From Sphingomonadales bacterium (GTDB taxonomy: Bacteria > Pseudomonadota > Alphaproteobacteria > Sphingomonadales > Govanellaceae), in the NCBI GenBank assembly GCA_019455285.1, contig JACFMS010000002.1, positions 62,001-126,000 on the forward strand: DNA of 64,000 nucleotides. Reading direction: 5' to 3'. The notes beneath the pieces are model-generated. The model was given only the letters and a program-made list of their open reading frames with translations, was not told where the DNA came from and made no database searches. The translations under genes were made by a program, and so were the position numbers. Of this stretch, positions 52,328 to 62,169 are shown one piece after another. The first letter of the stretch is position 1; every line of letters begins with the position of its first letter.

Positions 52328-55003
52328 TCACCCGTCTTGCGACAGCGCTTTCAGGCGATAGAGCGCCTCCAAGGCTTCCTTAGGCGTCAGATCATCGGGA
52401 TTAAGGCCGGCCAGCGCCGCCGCCACGGCCGAGGTTTTGGGTGTCCTGGGCGCTGGCTTCAAGCTGGCGAACAGCGGCAGATCGGCGGCAAGCGTGGCCA
52501 GATGGGAGCCCTGCGCCCCCCCTTCGAGGGTCGCCAGAACCGTCTCGGCGCGTTCGATCACCGCCGCCGGCAGGCCGGCGAGCCGGGCCACCTGGATGCC
52601 GTAGGAGCGGTCGGCGGAGCCCGGCCCCACCTCATGGAGGAATACCACCTCGCCCTGCCATTCCTTGACCCGCATGGCATGAAGCGCCAGCCGTGAGAGC
52701 CGCTCGGCCAGGGCTTTCAGCTCATGGTAATGGGTGGCGAACAACGCCCGCGCGCGGTTGACGTCATGCAGATGCTCCACCGTCGCCCAAGCAATGGACA
52801 GTCCGTCATAGGTGGCGGTGCCGCGGCCGATCTCGTCCAAGATGACCAGGCTTCGCTCCCCGGCCTGGGTCAGGATCGCCGCCGTCTCTATCATCTCCAC
52901 CATGAAGGTGGAGCGGCCCCGCGCCAGGTCGTCCGACGCTCCGACCCGGCTGAAGAGCTTATCGACCACCCCAATATGGGCGGCGCGCGCCGGCACGAAG
53001 GAGCCCATCTGGGCGAGGATGGCGATGAGCGCGTTTTGCCGCAAAAAGGTGCTTTTGCCCGCCATGTTGGGGCCGGTGAGGAGCCACAGCCGGGCGTCGG
53101 GCGACAGATCGCAGGTATTGGCGACAAAAGGACCGGCATGGGCGCGCTTCAAGGCCGCCTCGACCACCGGGTGGCGGCCGCCGTCGATGCGGAAGGCAAG
53201 ACTGTCGTCCACCACCGGGCGGACATAGTTGGCGGCCACGGCCAGGTCGGCCAGCGCCGTCGCCGCATCGAGTTCGGCCAAGGCCCGGGCGGCTTGGGCG
53301 ATGCCGCCGCCGGCGGCCAGGACCAGGCCCGATAGCTGATCGAACAGCTCCAGCTCGCGGGCGAGCGCCTTGACGTCGGCTTCGGCGAGGCGGGCGGCGA
53401 GGTCGGCGAGCTCCGGCGTGTTGAAGCGCACCGAATTGGCCAGCGTCTGACGATGGGTGAATTCAGCGTTATAAGGCGGCTCCAAGAGCTTTTGCGCGTC
53501 CTTGGGCTTAAGGTCGATGTGATAGCCAAGGACGTTGTTGTGACGGATCTTCAGGCCGGCAATACCGGTCTTGTCGCGGTATGCGCCTTCGAGCGCCGCG
53601 ATCAGCCGCCGCCCTTCGTCCCGCAGCAGACGAAACTCGTCCAAGGCGGCATCATGCCCACGGGCGATGAAGCCGCCATCCCGGGCATTTAACGGCAATT
53701 CGGGGGAGAGCGCGGCGCTCAGGCGGTCGATCAACTCCTGATGCGCGCCGAGGTCAACCACTGAGCGCGCCAACGCCGGCGGCAGCAGGCTGGGGTCGGC
53801 GGCCAGCACACCCTTGATCGCCTCGGCCGCCGCCAATCCGTCGCGGATGCCGGCCAGATCGCGGGGACCGCCGCGCAGCACCGACAGCCGCGACAACGCC
53901 CGCTCCATATCGGGGGTGCGGCGCAGGATGGCGCGCAGGCGCTCGCCCAGCCCCGGCTCATCGCCGAAGAAGGCCACCGCATCGAGCCGCTCGTTGATCG
54001 CCGCCGAATCGGTCAACGGCGCGGCCAAACGGGCGGCCAAGAGCCGCGCCCCGGGGCTGGTGACGGTGCGGTCGATGGCGGCCATCAGGCTGCCGTCACG
54101 CGCCCCCGAGAGGGTCTCCATCAGTTCCAGGTTGCGGCGGGTGGCGGCGTCGATGGTCATGACGCCCTGCGGCGCTTCCAGGCCAGGCGGGGCCAAGCGC
54201 GGCAGGTGCGTCTTTTGCGTCTCGGCAAGGTAGCTGATGATGGCCCCGGCTGCGGCGTAAGCCGGCCGGTTGTCGGACCCCAGGGTATCAATGGCGGCCT
54301 GTCCGAAAAGCTCCCGCAACCGCTTCTCGCCCTGGGCGCTGTCGAAGCTTGCGGCCGCCGCCCGCGTCACCCGCCCCGTCCAGTCGCTAAGGGCGGCGAA
54401 CAGTGGATCATCGCCGGCAATGGCATCAGATATCAGGATCTCGCCGGGGCGCAGCCGCGCCAGCGCCGCCTCCAAGCCGCCCAGACCCAGGGACTGCAGC
54501 CGAAACTCGCCGGTGGAGATGTCGGCCCAGGCCAAGGCGTGCGCGCCCCGCGCCCGGGCGATGGCGGCGAGATAATTATTAGCGCGGCCATCAAGGAGCG
54601 TATCCTCGGTTAGCGTGCCGGGGGTGACCAGCCGGATCACCTCGCGCCGCACCACCGCTTTTGTGCCCCGCTTCTTGGCCGCCGCCGGGTCTTCCACCTG
54701 CTCGCACACCGCGACCTTGAAGCCCTTCTTGATCAGCCGGGCGAGATAGGTTTCGGCGGCGTGGATGGGCACGCCGCACATCGGAATATCCTCGCCCAAA
54801 TGCTTGCCGCGCTTGGTCAGCGTGATGTCCAAGGCGGCGGCGGCGGTCACGGCGTCATCGAAGAACAGCTCATAGAAATCGCCCATGCGGTAGAACAACA
54901 GGCAGCCGGGGTTGGCCGCCTTGATCTCCAGATATTGGGCCATCATCGGCGTCGCCTCGGCAAGCTCGGCGATGTCTTCCCTGTGGTCTGCTCGATGCAA
55001 CAT
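52328..55003 (-). CDS. mutS: DNA mismatch repair protein MutS
   Basis: MutS recognises mismatches. The protein has 891 residues from the first ATG. The mismatch-reading [11 protein letters not shown] segment is near residue 38. The connector, core and clamp domains follow, then the ATPase with Walker [15 protein letters not shown] and Walker [18 protein letters not shown] start at the ATG at 54946 is possible: GAGG lies 8 bases before it, and the first ATG is only 7 bases from a TATAAG box. The C-terminal tetramerisation helix ([16 protein letters not shown]) is intact. Confidence 0.96.
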   Translation of the reverse strand: MLHRADHREDIAELAEATPMMAQYLEIKAANPGCLLFYRMGDFYELFFDDAVTAAAALDITLTKRGKHLGEDIPMCGVPIHAAETYLARLIKKGFKVAVCEQVEDPAAAKKRGTKAVVRREVIRLVTPGTLTEDTLLDGRANNYLAAIARARGAHALAWADISTGEFRLQSLGLGGLEAALARLRPGEILISDAIAGDDPLFAALSDWTGRVTRAAAASFDSAQGEKRLRELFGQAAIDTLGSDNRPAYAAAGAIISYLAETQKTHLPRLAPPGLEAPQGVMTIDAATRRNLELMETLSGARDGSLMAAIDRTVTSPGARLLAARLAAPLTDSAAINERLDAVAFFGDEPGLGERLRAILRRTPDMERALSRLSVLRGGPRDLAGIRDGLAAAEAIKGVLAADPSLLPPALARSVVDLGAHQELIDRLSAALSPELPLNARDGGFIARGHDAALDEFRLLRDEGRRLIAALEGAYRDKTGIAGLKIRHNNVLGYHIDLKPKDAQKLLEPPYNAEFTHRQTLANSVRFNTPELADLAARLAEADVKALARELELFDQLSGLVLAAGGGIAQAARALAELDAATALADLAVAANYVRPVVDDSLAFRIDGGRHPVVEAALKRAHAGPFVANTCDLSPDARLWLLTGPNMAGKSTFLRQNALIAILAQMGSFVPARAAHIGVVDKLFSRVGASDDLARGRSTFMVEMIETAAILTQAGERSLVILDEIGRGTATYDGLSIAWATVEHLHDVNRARALFATHYHELKALAERLSRLALHAMRVKEWQGEVVFLHEVGPGSADRSYGIQVARLAGLPAAVIERAETVLATLEGGAQGSHLATLAADLPLFASLKPAPRTPKTSAVAAALAGLNPDDLTPKEALEALYRLKALSQDG

Positions 55004-55046
55004 GTGAGGGCTTATAGCACGGAACCTTTGTCCATATCAGTGCCTG

Positions 55047-55074
55047 TTTACAAGCGCCGATGAGCGACTATAGT
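55047..55074 (+). promoter_or_regulatory. Predicted sigma-70-like promoter of the malic enzyme gene
   Basis: TTTACA (55047-55052) and TATAGT (55069-55074) are separated by 16 bases. Each differs from the consensus at one position. It lies in the 122-bp divergent gap between mutS and the malic enzyme gene. Confidence 0.5.
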
Positions 55075-55161
55075 GGTGCCTTCCGGCGGCATGGACCGCC
55101 ATAAACAACAAGACCCCGCCTCAAAATGCGGGACCGCTCACAGCGTCAGGCAACCCAATTC

Positions 55162-57432
55162 ATGAAAGATCGGAAAACCTCCACCACAGAACGGGAGGCG
55201 TTGGCCTTCCACTCCATGGGCCGTCCCGGCAAGATCGAGATCATTGCCTCCAAGCCCATGGCCACCCAGCGCGATCTGTCGCTGGCCTATTCGCCGGGCG
55301 TCGCCGCGCCGGTCAAGGAAATCGCCCGCGACGCCGACCTTGCCTACGACTACACCTCCAAGGGCAACTTGGTGGCGGTGATCTCCAACGGTACGGCGAT
55401 TCTAGGCTTGGGCAACTTAGGGGCGCTCGCCTCCAAGCCGGTGATGGAAGGCAAGGCGGTGCTGTTCAAGCGCTTCGCCGACGTCGACGCCATCGACCTT
55501 GAAGTGGCGACCGAGGACGTCGACGCCTTCATCAACTGTGTGAAACTTTTAGGCACCAGCTTCGGCGGCATCAACCTGGAGGACATCAAGGCGCCTGAAT
55601 GCTTCATCATCGAGCAGCAGCTGCGCGAGGTGATGGACATTCCCGTCTTCCATGACGATCAGCACGGCACCGCGATCATCACCGCCGCCGGATTCTTGAA
55701 CGCCCTGGACCTTACCGGCCGCGATATCAAGAAGACCAAGGTGGTGGTCAACGGCGCCGGCGCGGCGGCCATCGCCTGCACCGAGCTGATCAAGGCCATG
55801 GGCCTGCCCAACGGCAACGTGGTGCTGTGCGATTCCAAGGGCGTCATCTACAAGGGCCGGCGCGACGGCATGAATCAATGGAAGTCGGCCCATGCGGTGG
55901 AAACCAAGGCCCGCACCCTCGAAGAAGCGCTGAAAGGGTCGGATGTGTTCATCGGCTTATCGGCCAAGGATTCGGTGACCCAGGACATGGTGGCCGCCAT
56001 GGCCGAGCGCCCGATCATTTTCGCCATGGCCAATCCCGATCCCGAGATCACGCCGGAAGCGGTCTATGAAGTGCGGCCCGACGCCATCGTCGCCACCGGC
56101 CGCTCCGACTATCCCAATCAGGTCAATAATGTTTTGGGCTTTCCCTACATCTTCCGCGGCGCGCTCGATGTCAGAGCGCGCACCATCAACGACGCCATGA
56201 AGATCGCAGCGGCCGAGGCCATCGCCCGCCTGGCGCGCGAGGACGTGCCGGACGAAGTGGCGGCGGCCTATTCCGGCGAGCATCCGAAATACGGACCGCG
56301 CTATATCATTCCCGCGCCCTTCGATCCGCGCCTCATCAGCGCGGTGCCGACAGCGGTGGCGCGCTCAGCCATGGATTCGGGCGTGGCGCGGCGGCCGATC
56401 ATCGACATGGACGGCTATCAGAAGGAATTGCAGGCGCGGCTCAATCCCACCATCGCCACCTTGCAGATGGTATTCGATGAACTGCGCAGCGAGCCGCAAC
56501 GGGTGGTGTTCGCCGAAGGCGAGGAGGAGACGGTCATTCGCGCCGCGCTCGCCTTCAAGAACAGCGGCTACGGCATGCCGGTCTTGATCGGCGACGCCAA
56601 GCGCATCAAGGCGACGCAGGCCGATCTTGGACTGGGGCAAACCGATGAATTGGAAATGCACGGCGGCCGCACTTGCCCGTGGTCGCCGGAATTTGCCGAC
56701 TATCTCTATAAACGCTTGCAGCGACGCGGTCATTTGTATCGCGACTGCGTGCGCCTGGTGAACAATGACCGCAACGTTCTCGGCGCCTGCATGGTGGCGC
56801 TGGGCTACGCCGACGCCATGGTCACCGGCACCACGCGCAATTATTCCACTGCCATGGAAACCATCTTGAAGGTGATCGATCCCGAGCCCAACCACCGGGT
56901 GTTCGGCTTGACCATTCTGGTGTCGCGCAACCGCACGGTGTTCATGGCCGACACCGCGGTCAACGAACGCCCCACCGCTGAGCAGTTGGTGGATATCGCC
57001 ATCCAGAGCGCCGCTACCGCGCGGCGTTTCGGCCATGAGCCGCGCGTCGCCTTCCTGTCCTACTCCAACTTCGGCAATCCGCGCCTGCCCACCGCCGACG
57101 CCTTGCGCGAGGCGGTGAAGATTCTCGACGGTCAGGAAGTGGATTTCGAATACGATGGTGAAATGACGCCGGCGGTGGCGTTGGACCTGGGCGTGCGCGC
57201 GCTCTATCCGTTCTGCCGCCTATCGGGTGCGGCCAACGTGCTCATCATGCCGGCACTCCATTCGGCGCACATCGCCTCCAAGCTTGCCAGTGAATTGGGC
57301 AACTGCCGCACCATCGGCCCGCTGCTGATCGGCCTGAAGAAATCCATTCAGATCGTGCCCATGGGATCGAACGCCTCCGATCTTGTCAACTCGGCGGCGA
57401 TCGCCGCGCACAACGCGCTGAAGAAGCGGTGA
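55162..57432 (+). CDS. maeB: NADP-dependent malic enzyme with C-terminal phosphotransacetylase-like domain
   Basis: The protein has 756 residues from the ATG at 55162; an ATG at 55126 would add 12. The malic enzyme domain occupies about 1-425: FHSMGRPGKIEI, LAYSPGVAAPVKEIA, the metal-binding VFHDDQHGTAII and NGAGAAAIACTEL for NAD(P). The second half (about 430-750) is a phosphate-acetyltransferase-like domain that in this family usually regulates rather than catalyses, with acetyl-CoA binding. The enzyme decarboxylates malate to pyruvate. It is preceded by a good promoter and followed by a repeat-rich gap. Confidence 0.95.
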   Translation: MKDRKTSTTEREALAFHSMGRPGKIEIIASKPMATQRDLSLAYSPGVAAPVKEIARDADLAYDYTSKGNLVAVISNGTAILGLGNLGALASKPVMEGKAVLFKRFADVDAIDLEVATEDVDAFINCVKLLGTSFGGINLEDIKAPECFIIEQQLREVMDIPVFHDDQHGTAIITAAGFLNALDLTGRDIKKTKVVVNGAGAAAIACTELIKAMGLPNGNVVLCDSKGVIYKGRRDGMNQWKSAHAVETKARTLEEALKGSDVFIGLSAKDSVTQDMVAAMAERPIIFAMANPDPEITPEAVYEVRPDAIVATGRSDYPNQVNNVLGFPYIFRGALDVRARTINDAMKIAAAEAIARLAREDVPDEVAAAYSGEHPKYGPRYIIPAPFDPRLISAVPTAVARSAMDSGVARRPIIDMDGYQKELQARLNPTIATLQMVFDELRSEPQRVVFAEGEEETVIRAALAFKNSGYGMPVLIGDAKRIKATQADLGLGQTDELEMHGGRTCPWSPEFADYLYKRLQRRGHLYRDCVRLVNNDRNVLGACMVALGYADAMVTGTTRNYSTAMETILKVIDPEPNHRVFGLTILVSRNRTVFMADTAVNERPTAEQLVDIAIQSAATARRFGHEPRVAFLSYSNFGNPRLPTADALREAVKILDGQEVDFEYDGEMTPAVALDLGVRALYPFCRLSGAANVLIMPALHSAHIASKLASELGNCRTIGPLLIGLKKSIQIVPMGSNASDLVNSAAIAAHNALKKR

Positions 57433-57445
57433 ATCTTAACAGTTG

Positions 57446-57623
57446 TAGTGTGGGTTAAGCGCAAGCGAACCCACAATCATAATATCCCCTCCCCCTTGAT
57501 GGGGGAGGGTCAGGGTGGGGGTGGCGTGTTGCAGCCAGCAGATTTTCACCCCCATCCAAACCTTCCCCCATCGAGGGGGAAGGTTTCAGATATCGTGGGT
57601 CCGCTATCGCTTGACCCACGCTA
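57446..57623. repeat. Nested palindromic element, MITE-like
   Basis: The outer arms TAGTGTGGGTTAAGCG (57446-57461) and CGCTTGACCCACGCTA (57608-57623) are inverted with two mismatches. Each outer end is itself a hairpin (GTGGGTT...AACCCAC on the left). Inside lie two more perfect GC-rich palindromes at 57486-57509 and 57560-57584. The whole element of about 180 bp has no coding capacity. It fills the convergent gap between maeB and the OlsB-like gene, where it could also end transcription on both sides. Confidence 0.75.
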
Positions 57624-57637
57624 CATCAAGGGGTGTT

Positions 57638-58549
57638 TCACACGATCTTCAGCCGATCGGACTTGGCGGCGAACGGCGCGCCCAGTTCGCCATTGGCGAA
57701 TTCGGCGAGATCGAAGTGCTGCAAGTAGCGGTGGGAAATTTTCTCCACCGGCAGCAGGATGAAAACATCGGTGGAGCCCCACTGCTCGTCGATCACCGCG
57801 CCGTCGCCGATGAAGCAGCCAAGGCGCAAGTAGCCTTTGATCAACGGCGGCAGCGCGCGGCGCGCCAGCCGAACGTCAAGCTCATCGCGGGGAATCAAGT
57901 TCATCTCGTTATGGCGATGGGCTTGTGCGCGCACGCGATAGCTCTCGGGAATATTGTGCTCATGGTGCAAATAGGAGAGCGCCAGCGCATGCTCTTGGGG
58001 ATTGGTGCCGGCAAGACTGGCGCAGCCAAACATATAACCGATGTTATGGAGCAAGGTATAAATCGCGATACCGCGCCACAACAGATGAATGGTGGTGTTG
58101 GTGCGATAAGCCTCATGGACGCAGGAGCGGCCAAGCTCCAGGAGCTGACGGCCGGCCATCATGGTTTTGCGAAACTCAGCCGTGTAAAGCGGCGACAGAT
58201 CGTATTCCTGATTGGAGTAGAAGCCGTTTTGACCGCCCGCCACCACCTCACGCAGCAGGCGATAGGTGCCGACCACCGCGTCGGTGCCGCTCTTGTCGTT
58301 GTCGATCACCAGGAGATGATCGCAGACCTCGTCAAAGCCGTCGAAGTCGCGCCCCTCGGCGCGCATTGCCGGCGTCGGGATTGCCGACATCTCCTCGTAG
58401 AAAACTTTATAGCGAAGCTTCTGCGCCGCCCGGATTTCAGCCTCGCTTTCGGCCAGGCGGACTTCGAGCGAGCCGACGGCGGCAAATGAGGTCCGGCCCT
58501 TGACGGCAGTGGCGGTTTTGACGTGAGACTGCAAAATCGGATAACTCAT
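57638..58549 (-). CDS. olsB: OlsB-like GNAT N-acyltransferase (ornithine lipid synthesis)
   Basis: The 303-residue protein resembles L-ornithine N-alpha-acyltransferase. EVRLAESEAEIRAAQKLRYKVF is the characteristic start of the acyl-homoserine-lactone-synthase-like GNAT fold. DFDGFDEVCDHLLVID, GTYRLLRE and LELGRSCVHEAYRT come next, then LPPLIKGYLRLGCFIGDGAVID. OlsB makes lyso-ornithine lipid from 3-hydroxyacyl-ACP. OlsA is not adjacent, but plsC at 40.4 kb could do the second acylation. The start at 58549 gives the conserved N-terminus, though no clear ribosome site precedes it. Confidence 0.85.
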   Translation of the reverse strand: MSYPILQSHVKTATAVKGRTSFAAVGSLEVRLAESEAEIRAAQKLRYKVFYEEMSAIPTPAMRAEGRDFDGFDEVCDHLLVIDNDKSGTDAVVGTYRLLREVVAGGQNGFYSNQEYDLSPLYTAEFRKTMMAGRQLLELGRSCVHEAYRTNTTIHLLWRGIAIYTLLHNIGYMFGCASLAGTNPQEHALALSYLHHEHNIPESYRVRAQAHRHNEMNLIPRDELDVRLARRALPPLIKGYLRLGCFIGDGAVIDEQWGSTDVFILLPVEKISHRYLQHFDLAEFANGELGAPFAAKSDRLKIV

Positions 58550-58675
58550 GTTGCCAAAAACCCAGTGTGCTATTGGAATGAAAGACCGCGATAAAATCAA
58601 CCTCAGACTTCCGTTGCCCCGGCAAATCGGTCGCAAGTTGCCGATTCCCGCGGCCTTCGTTCACTCCGCGCCAGC

Positions 58676-59122
58676 ATGAGCGGCGATGATGACAGCCTGA
58701 TGACAAGGCCATTTCCCCCACCCAAGCCGATTCGGGACGAGCGTCCGAAATTGCCGGCAGCGGCAGCCGTCTGCCCAGCCTGCGGCGGCGCTTTTACCGG
58801 CCGTTGCCGCCACTGCGGGCTGACCTGGCTCGGCATTGCCCCCCCGACGGATGAGCCGTTGCCGGCGGCGGGAGAGGCGGCGGAGATAAGCGCCTCCTTG
58901 CCGGCGCTGGAAGCGGCGGCCTACCCTTACGAGTTGATGACGTCATGGCGTCAACGATTGCGCCCGGGCGGCCTCTTGCGCCTGGACCCTGCCGCTCCCG
59001 GCGCGCTCCAACCATGCTGGCGGATTCCCAAACGAGCGCTGATGCTGATGGCCGAACGGGCGGGCTTTCGCCTGGTGGGTCGCGGCTGGCTCAGGAAGAG
59101 CTGGCTGTTTCGCCGTTATTGA
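58676..59122 (+). CDS. Small zinc-ribbon protein with methyltransferase-like C-terminal tail
   Basis: The 148-residue product has two CxxC pairs (CPACGGAFTGRCRHCG, about residues 33-48), which would bind zinc as a ribbon. A Pro/Ala-rich linker follows. The C-terminal part WRQRLRPGGLLRLDP ... ALMLMAERAGFRLVG resembles the last third of a class I SAM methyltransferase. The SAM-binding first half is absent, so this may be an internally deleted gene or a distinct small protein. The 3' end overlaps the convergent ampG gene by 7 bp. No clear ribosome site precedes the ATG. Confidence 0.5.
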   Translation: MSGDDDSLMTRPFPPPKPIRDERPKLPAAAAVCPACGGAFTGRCRHCGLTWLGIAPPTDEPLPAAGEAAEISASLPALEAAAYPYELMTSWRQRLRPGGLLRLDPAAPGALQPCWRIPKRALMLMAERAGFRLVGRGWLRKSWLFRRY

Positions 59123-60429
59123 GAGGCTCGGACCCCAAGTCCTAAGCGATTAAGGTAGACCAGCAACAATAGCCCCGGCACGGCGGCCAGAGCGGTGAGG
59201 ACGAAGAAGGGGGCCCACCCCACGGCGTCCGCCAGCGCCCCGCCGCCGGTGGAAAGCACGGTGCGCCCGACCACGGCGAGCGAGCTTAAGAGCGCGTACT
59301 GGGTGGCGGTGAAGGCGCGGTTGCACAACCCCGAGAGATAAGCGACGAACACCGCCGACCCCATGCCGCCGGCGAGGTTTTCCACCCCGATGACCAGCGC
59401 CAGTAAGCCGATGTCGGCGCCGATCTCGGCCTGGGCGGCGAAGAGAAAGTTGGACAGAAGTTGCAGCACGCCGCACAACATCAGGGCGCGGTAAAGCCCG
59501 ATCCCTTTGACCAGCATGCCGCCCAGCGCCAAGCCGGCGATGGTGGCGACGAAGCCGAACAGCTTCACCACCTCGGCGATTTGCGATTTCGAAAAGCCGA
59601 TCTTGATCAGAAACGGGTTGGTCATGACCCCGGCCAGCGCATCGCCGAACTTGTAAAACACGATGAACAGCAGGATGGTGGTCGCGGTTTTCAGGCCGTT
59701 GCGGGCGAAGAACTCATGAAACGGCGCCAGAACCGCCAGGTAAAGCCACTCCGAGGCTTGGCCCAGCCCGCGCACCAGCCGTTCCTCGGCGGCGAGCGTC
59801 GCCGATCCGTTGGCCGCCGGCTCGGGGTTGACAAGGGTGGCGAGAATGCCCACCCCCTGCACCGCCGCCATGGCGAGATAGACCGCCTGCCAGGGCGCAT
59901 GATCGGCCAGCATCAGCGCCCCCGCGCCGGACAGCAGCATGGCGATGCGATAGCCGAACACCGTCACCGCCGCGCCGGCGGCATATTGATCGGATTTCAA
60001 TATCTCCACCCGGTAGGCATCGATGACGATATCCTGGCTGGCCGACAGGAAGGCTACCAGCACGGCCAGAAGCGCGGTCCAGACCGGCGTCTCCAGCGGC
60101 CGGCTGGCCCCCAGCGCGATGATGGCGACGATGAGCGAAATCTGGATCATCAGGAGCCAGGAGCGGCGATGGCCAATGAGCCGGGCGAGCAGCGGCAGCC
60201 GCACCCGGTCGATGATCGGCGCCCATAGGAATTTCAAGGAATAAGGCGTGGCCACCGCGGCGAAAAAGCCGATGGCGGTCAAGGACACGCCGATGTCGGC
60301 GAGCCAGGTCGATAGCGTGCTCGCGGTCAGCGCCAGCGGCAGACCGCTGGAGAAGCCGAAAAACACCAGGCTCGCCACCCGGCGGTCGCCGTAGACCGCC
60401 GCCGCCTCGCGCCACTTTCCAAATGCCAT
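59116..60429 (-). CDS. ampG: AmpG-family muropeptide MFS transporter
   Basis: The protein has 437 residues and 12 or more hydrophobic segments. The AmpG signature FFGFSSGLPLALTASTLSTWL comes at the N-terminus. TPYSLKFLWAPIIDRV and SASQDIVIDAYRVEIL follow, and these motifs separate AmpG from other MFS carriers. AmpG imports GlcNAc-anhydroMurNAc peptides from peptidoglycan turnover and so links wall recycling to beta-lactamase induction. It is GC-rich and normal in length for the shorter AmpG forms. Confidence 0.93.
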   Translation of the reverse strand: MAFGKWREAAAVYGDRRVASLVFFGFSSGLPLALTASTLSTWLADIGVSLTAIGFFAAVATPYSLKFLWAPIIDRVRLPLLARLIGHRRSWLLMIQISLIVAIIALGASRPLETPVWTALLAVLVAFLSASQDIVIDAYRVEILKSDQYAAGAAVTVFGYRIAMLLSGAGALMLADHAPWQAVYLAMAAVQGVGILATLVNPEPAANGSATLAAEERLVRGLGQASEWLYLAVLAPFHEFFARNGLKTATTILLFIVFYKFGDALAGVMTNPFLIKIGFSKSQIAEVVKLFGFVATIAGLALGGMLVKGIGLYRALMLCGVLQLLSNFLFAAQAEIGADIGLLALVIGVENLAGGMGSAVFVAYLSGLCNRAFTATQYALLSSLAVVGRTVLSTGGGALADAVGWAPFFVLTALAAVPGLLLLVYLNRLGLGVRASQ

Positions 60430-60464
60430 TCACCTTGCCCCTTGCAATGACGGGTTTTAGAGCC

Positions 60465-60540
60465 CCGTCATTCCTGCGCAAGCGGGAATCCAGCTTCTTT
60501 GTTGTTATGACTGGACCCCCGCCTGCGCGGGGGTGACGAG
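60465..60540. repeat. REP-like palindromic repeat upstream of ampG
   Basis: GTCATTCCTGCGCAAGCGGG and its inverted counterpart around 60516-60537 are the same family as the repeat at 49355-49427: two GC hairpins facing each other, bounded by GTCAT and GTGAC. It lies between yifB and ampG, downstream of yifB, and has no coding capacity. Confidence 0.8.
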
Positions 60541-60575
60541 GTAAAGGTTCAAGGCAACCATACCTGCATTTCGCC

Positions 60576-62096
60576 TCAACTGCGATAGACCAGCCGGCGG
60601 TAACTCAGGGCTTCCGCCACATGGGGGTGGCGCACGCCGTCGCTGTCTGCCAAATCGGCGAGCGTGCGGGCGACGCGCAAGATGCGGTGATAGCCGCGCG
60701 CCGTCAGCTTCAGGCGCTCCACCGCCTGGTAGAGAAGTTTCTGGCCCTTCTCATCGGGGGTCGCCACGGCGGTCAATACGTCGCCGTCGGCCTCGGCGTT
60801 GGCGCGCACGGGGCGGTCGAGCGCGAGCGCCGCATAACGATCGCGCTGCCGCTGCCGCGCCCGAGCCACCCGCGACGCCACCTCGGCGCTGCCTTCGGCG
60901 GGCGGCGGCAGGGTCAAGTCGGCGGCGGATACCGCCGGCACGTCGATATGGAGGTCGATGCGGTCAAGGAGCGGGCCGGAAAGCCGCGCCTGATATTCGC
61001 CGGCGCATTTGGGCGCCCGGGCGCAAGCCAAGGCGGGATCGTCCAGGTGGCCGCAGCGGCATGGGTTCATCGCCGCCACCAACTGCACCCGCGCCGGATA
61101 GGTGACGTGGGCCTGGACCCGCGCCACCACCGCCTCGCCGCTCTCCAAGGGTTGGCGCAGGCTGTCCAGCGCCTGGCGGGAAAACTCCGGCAGCTCGTCG
61201 AGAAACAAAACCCCTAAATGCGCCAGCGACACCTCGCCGGGACGTGCGCGCGTGCCGCCGCCAATCAGCGCCGGCATCGACGCCGAATGATGGGGATTAC
61301 GGAATGGCCGGCGGCGGGAGATGCGGCCGTCGGCCAAGCTGCCGGCGACGCTGGCGATCATGCTCACCTCCAACGCCTCGGCTGGCGTCAAGGGCGGCAG
61401 AATGCCGGGCAGGCGGGCGGCGAGCATGGACTTGCCCGCCCCCGGCGGCCCGATCATCAGGAGGTTATGACCGCCCGCCGCCGCCACCTCCAGCGCCCGC
61501 TTGGCGCTCTCCTGCCCCTTGATGTCGCGCAGGTCGAGGGGCGTCGCCTCATCGGCGGCGAGCCGCGCCTCGGGCCGCGACAGCACTTGGCTGCCCTTGA
61601 AGTGGTTGACCAGCGCAATGAGCGACGGCGCGGCGATGATATCGAGATCGCCCGCCCAGGCCGCCTCCGGCCCCGACGCCGCCGGGCAGATCAGGCCCTT
61701 CGCCTGCGCGGTGGCGGCGATCGCCGCCGGCAGCACCCCCGGCACCGCCTGGATGACGCCATCGAGCCCGAGCTCGCCCAGCGCCACCAGATCGGCGATG
61801 GCGTCCGCCGGGATGACGTTCATGGCGACCAGCAAGCCCACCGCGATGGGCAGGTCGAAGTGGCTGCCTTCCTTGGGCAGATCGGCAGGCGCCAGATTGA
61901 CGGTGATGCGCTTGGGCGGCAGCCCAAGGCCGATGGCGGACAAGGCGGCGCGCACCCGCTCCTTCGATTCGGCCACCGCCTTGTCGGGCAACCCAACGAT
62001 GGCGAAGGCGGGCAGGCCCGCGGCGATCTGCACCTGGACGTCCACGGCCCGGGCGTCGATGCCGACGAAAGCCACCGTGGCGACGTGCGCGACCAT
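60576..62096 (-). CDS. comM: YifB/ComM family Mg-chelatase-like AAA ATPase
   Basis: The 506-residue protein has an N-terminal Lon-protease-like fold (VQIAAGLPAFAIVGLPDKAVAESKERVRAAL, shown in part by VGLPDKAV). The AAA+ core carries Walker A GPPGAGKSML and Walker B LFLDELPEF, and a C-terminal Mg-chelatase-type helical domain follows. ComM is a branch-migration helicase that helps integrate DNA during natural transformation in gammaproteobacteria. The ortholog's role in alphaproteobacteria is assumed to be similar. It is monocistronic as far as the sequence shows. Confidence 0.94.
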   Translation of the reverse strand: MVAHVATVAFVGIDARAVDVQVQIAAGLPAFAIVGLPDKAVAESKERVRAALSAIGLGLPPKRITVNLAPADLPKEGSHFDLPIAVGLLVAMNVIPADAIADLVALGELGLDGVIQAVPGVLPAAIAATAQAKGLICPAASGPEAAWAGDLDIIAAPSLIALVNHFKGSQVLSRPEARLAADEATPLDLRDIKGQESAKRALEVAAAGGHNLLMIGPPGAGKSMLAARLPGILPPLTPAEALEVSMIASVAGSLADGRISRRRPFRNPHHSASMPALIGGGTRARPGEVSLAHLGVLFLDELPEFSRQALDSLRQPLESGEAVVARVQAHVTYPARVQLVAAMNPCRCGHLDDPALACARAPKCAGEYQARLSGPLLDRIDLHIDVPAVSAADLTLPPPAEGSAEVASRVARARQRQRDRYAALALDRPVRANAEADGDVLTAVATPDEKGQKLLYQAVERLKLTARGYHRILRVARTLADLADSDGVRHPHVAEALSYRRLVYRS

Positions 62097-62169
62097 GCGT
62101 GTTTTCCCCCGAAGACCCTGATGCTTGCCTAGAGAGTAACGGACCTTAGAAAAGCCCGCAAAGGGAGAA

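Noticed and set aside
57515-58489. Plus-strand open frame of 324 codons across the OlsB-like gene
   Set aside because: Its start lies in the repeat element and the remainder is antisense to the conserved acyltransferase.
61218-62132. Plus-strand open frame of 304 codons across comM
   Set aside because: It is antisense to a conserved AAA ATPase, and the translation is rich in Arg, Gly and His without any motif.
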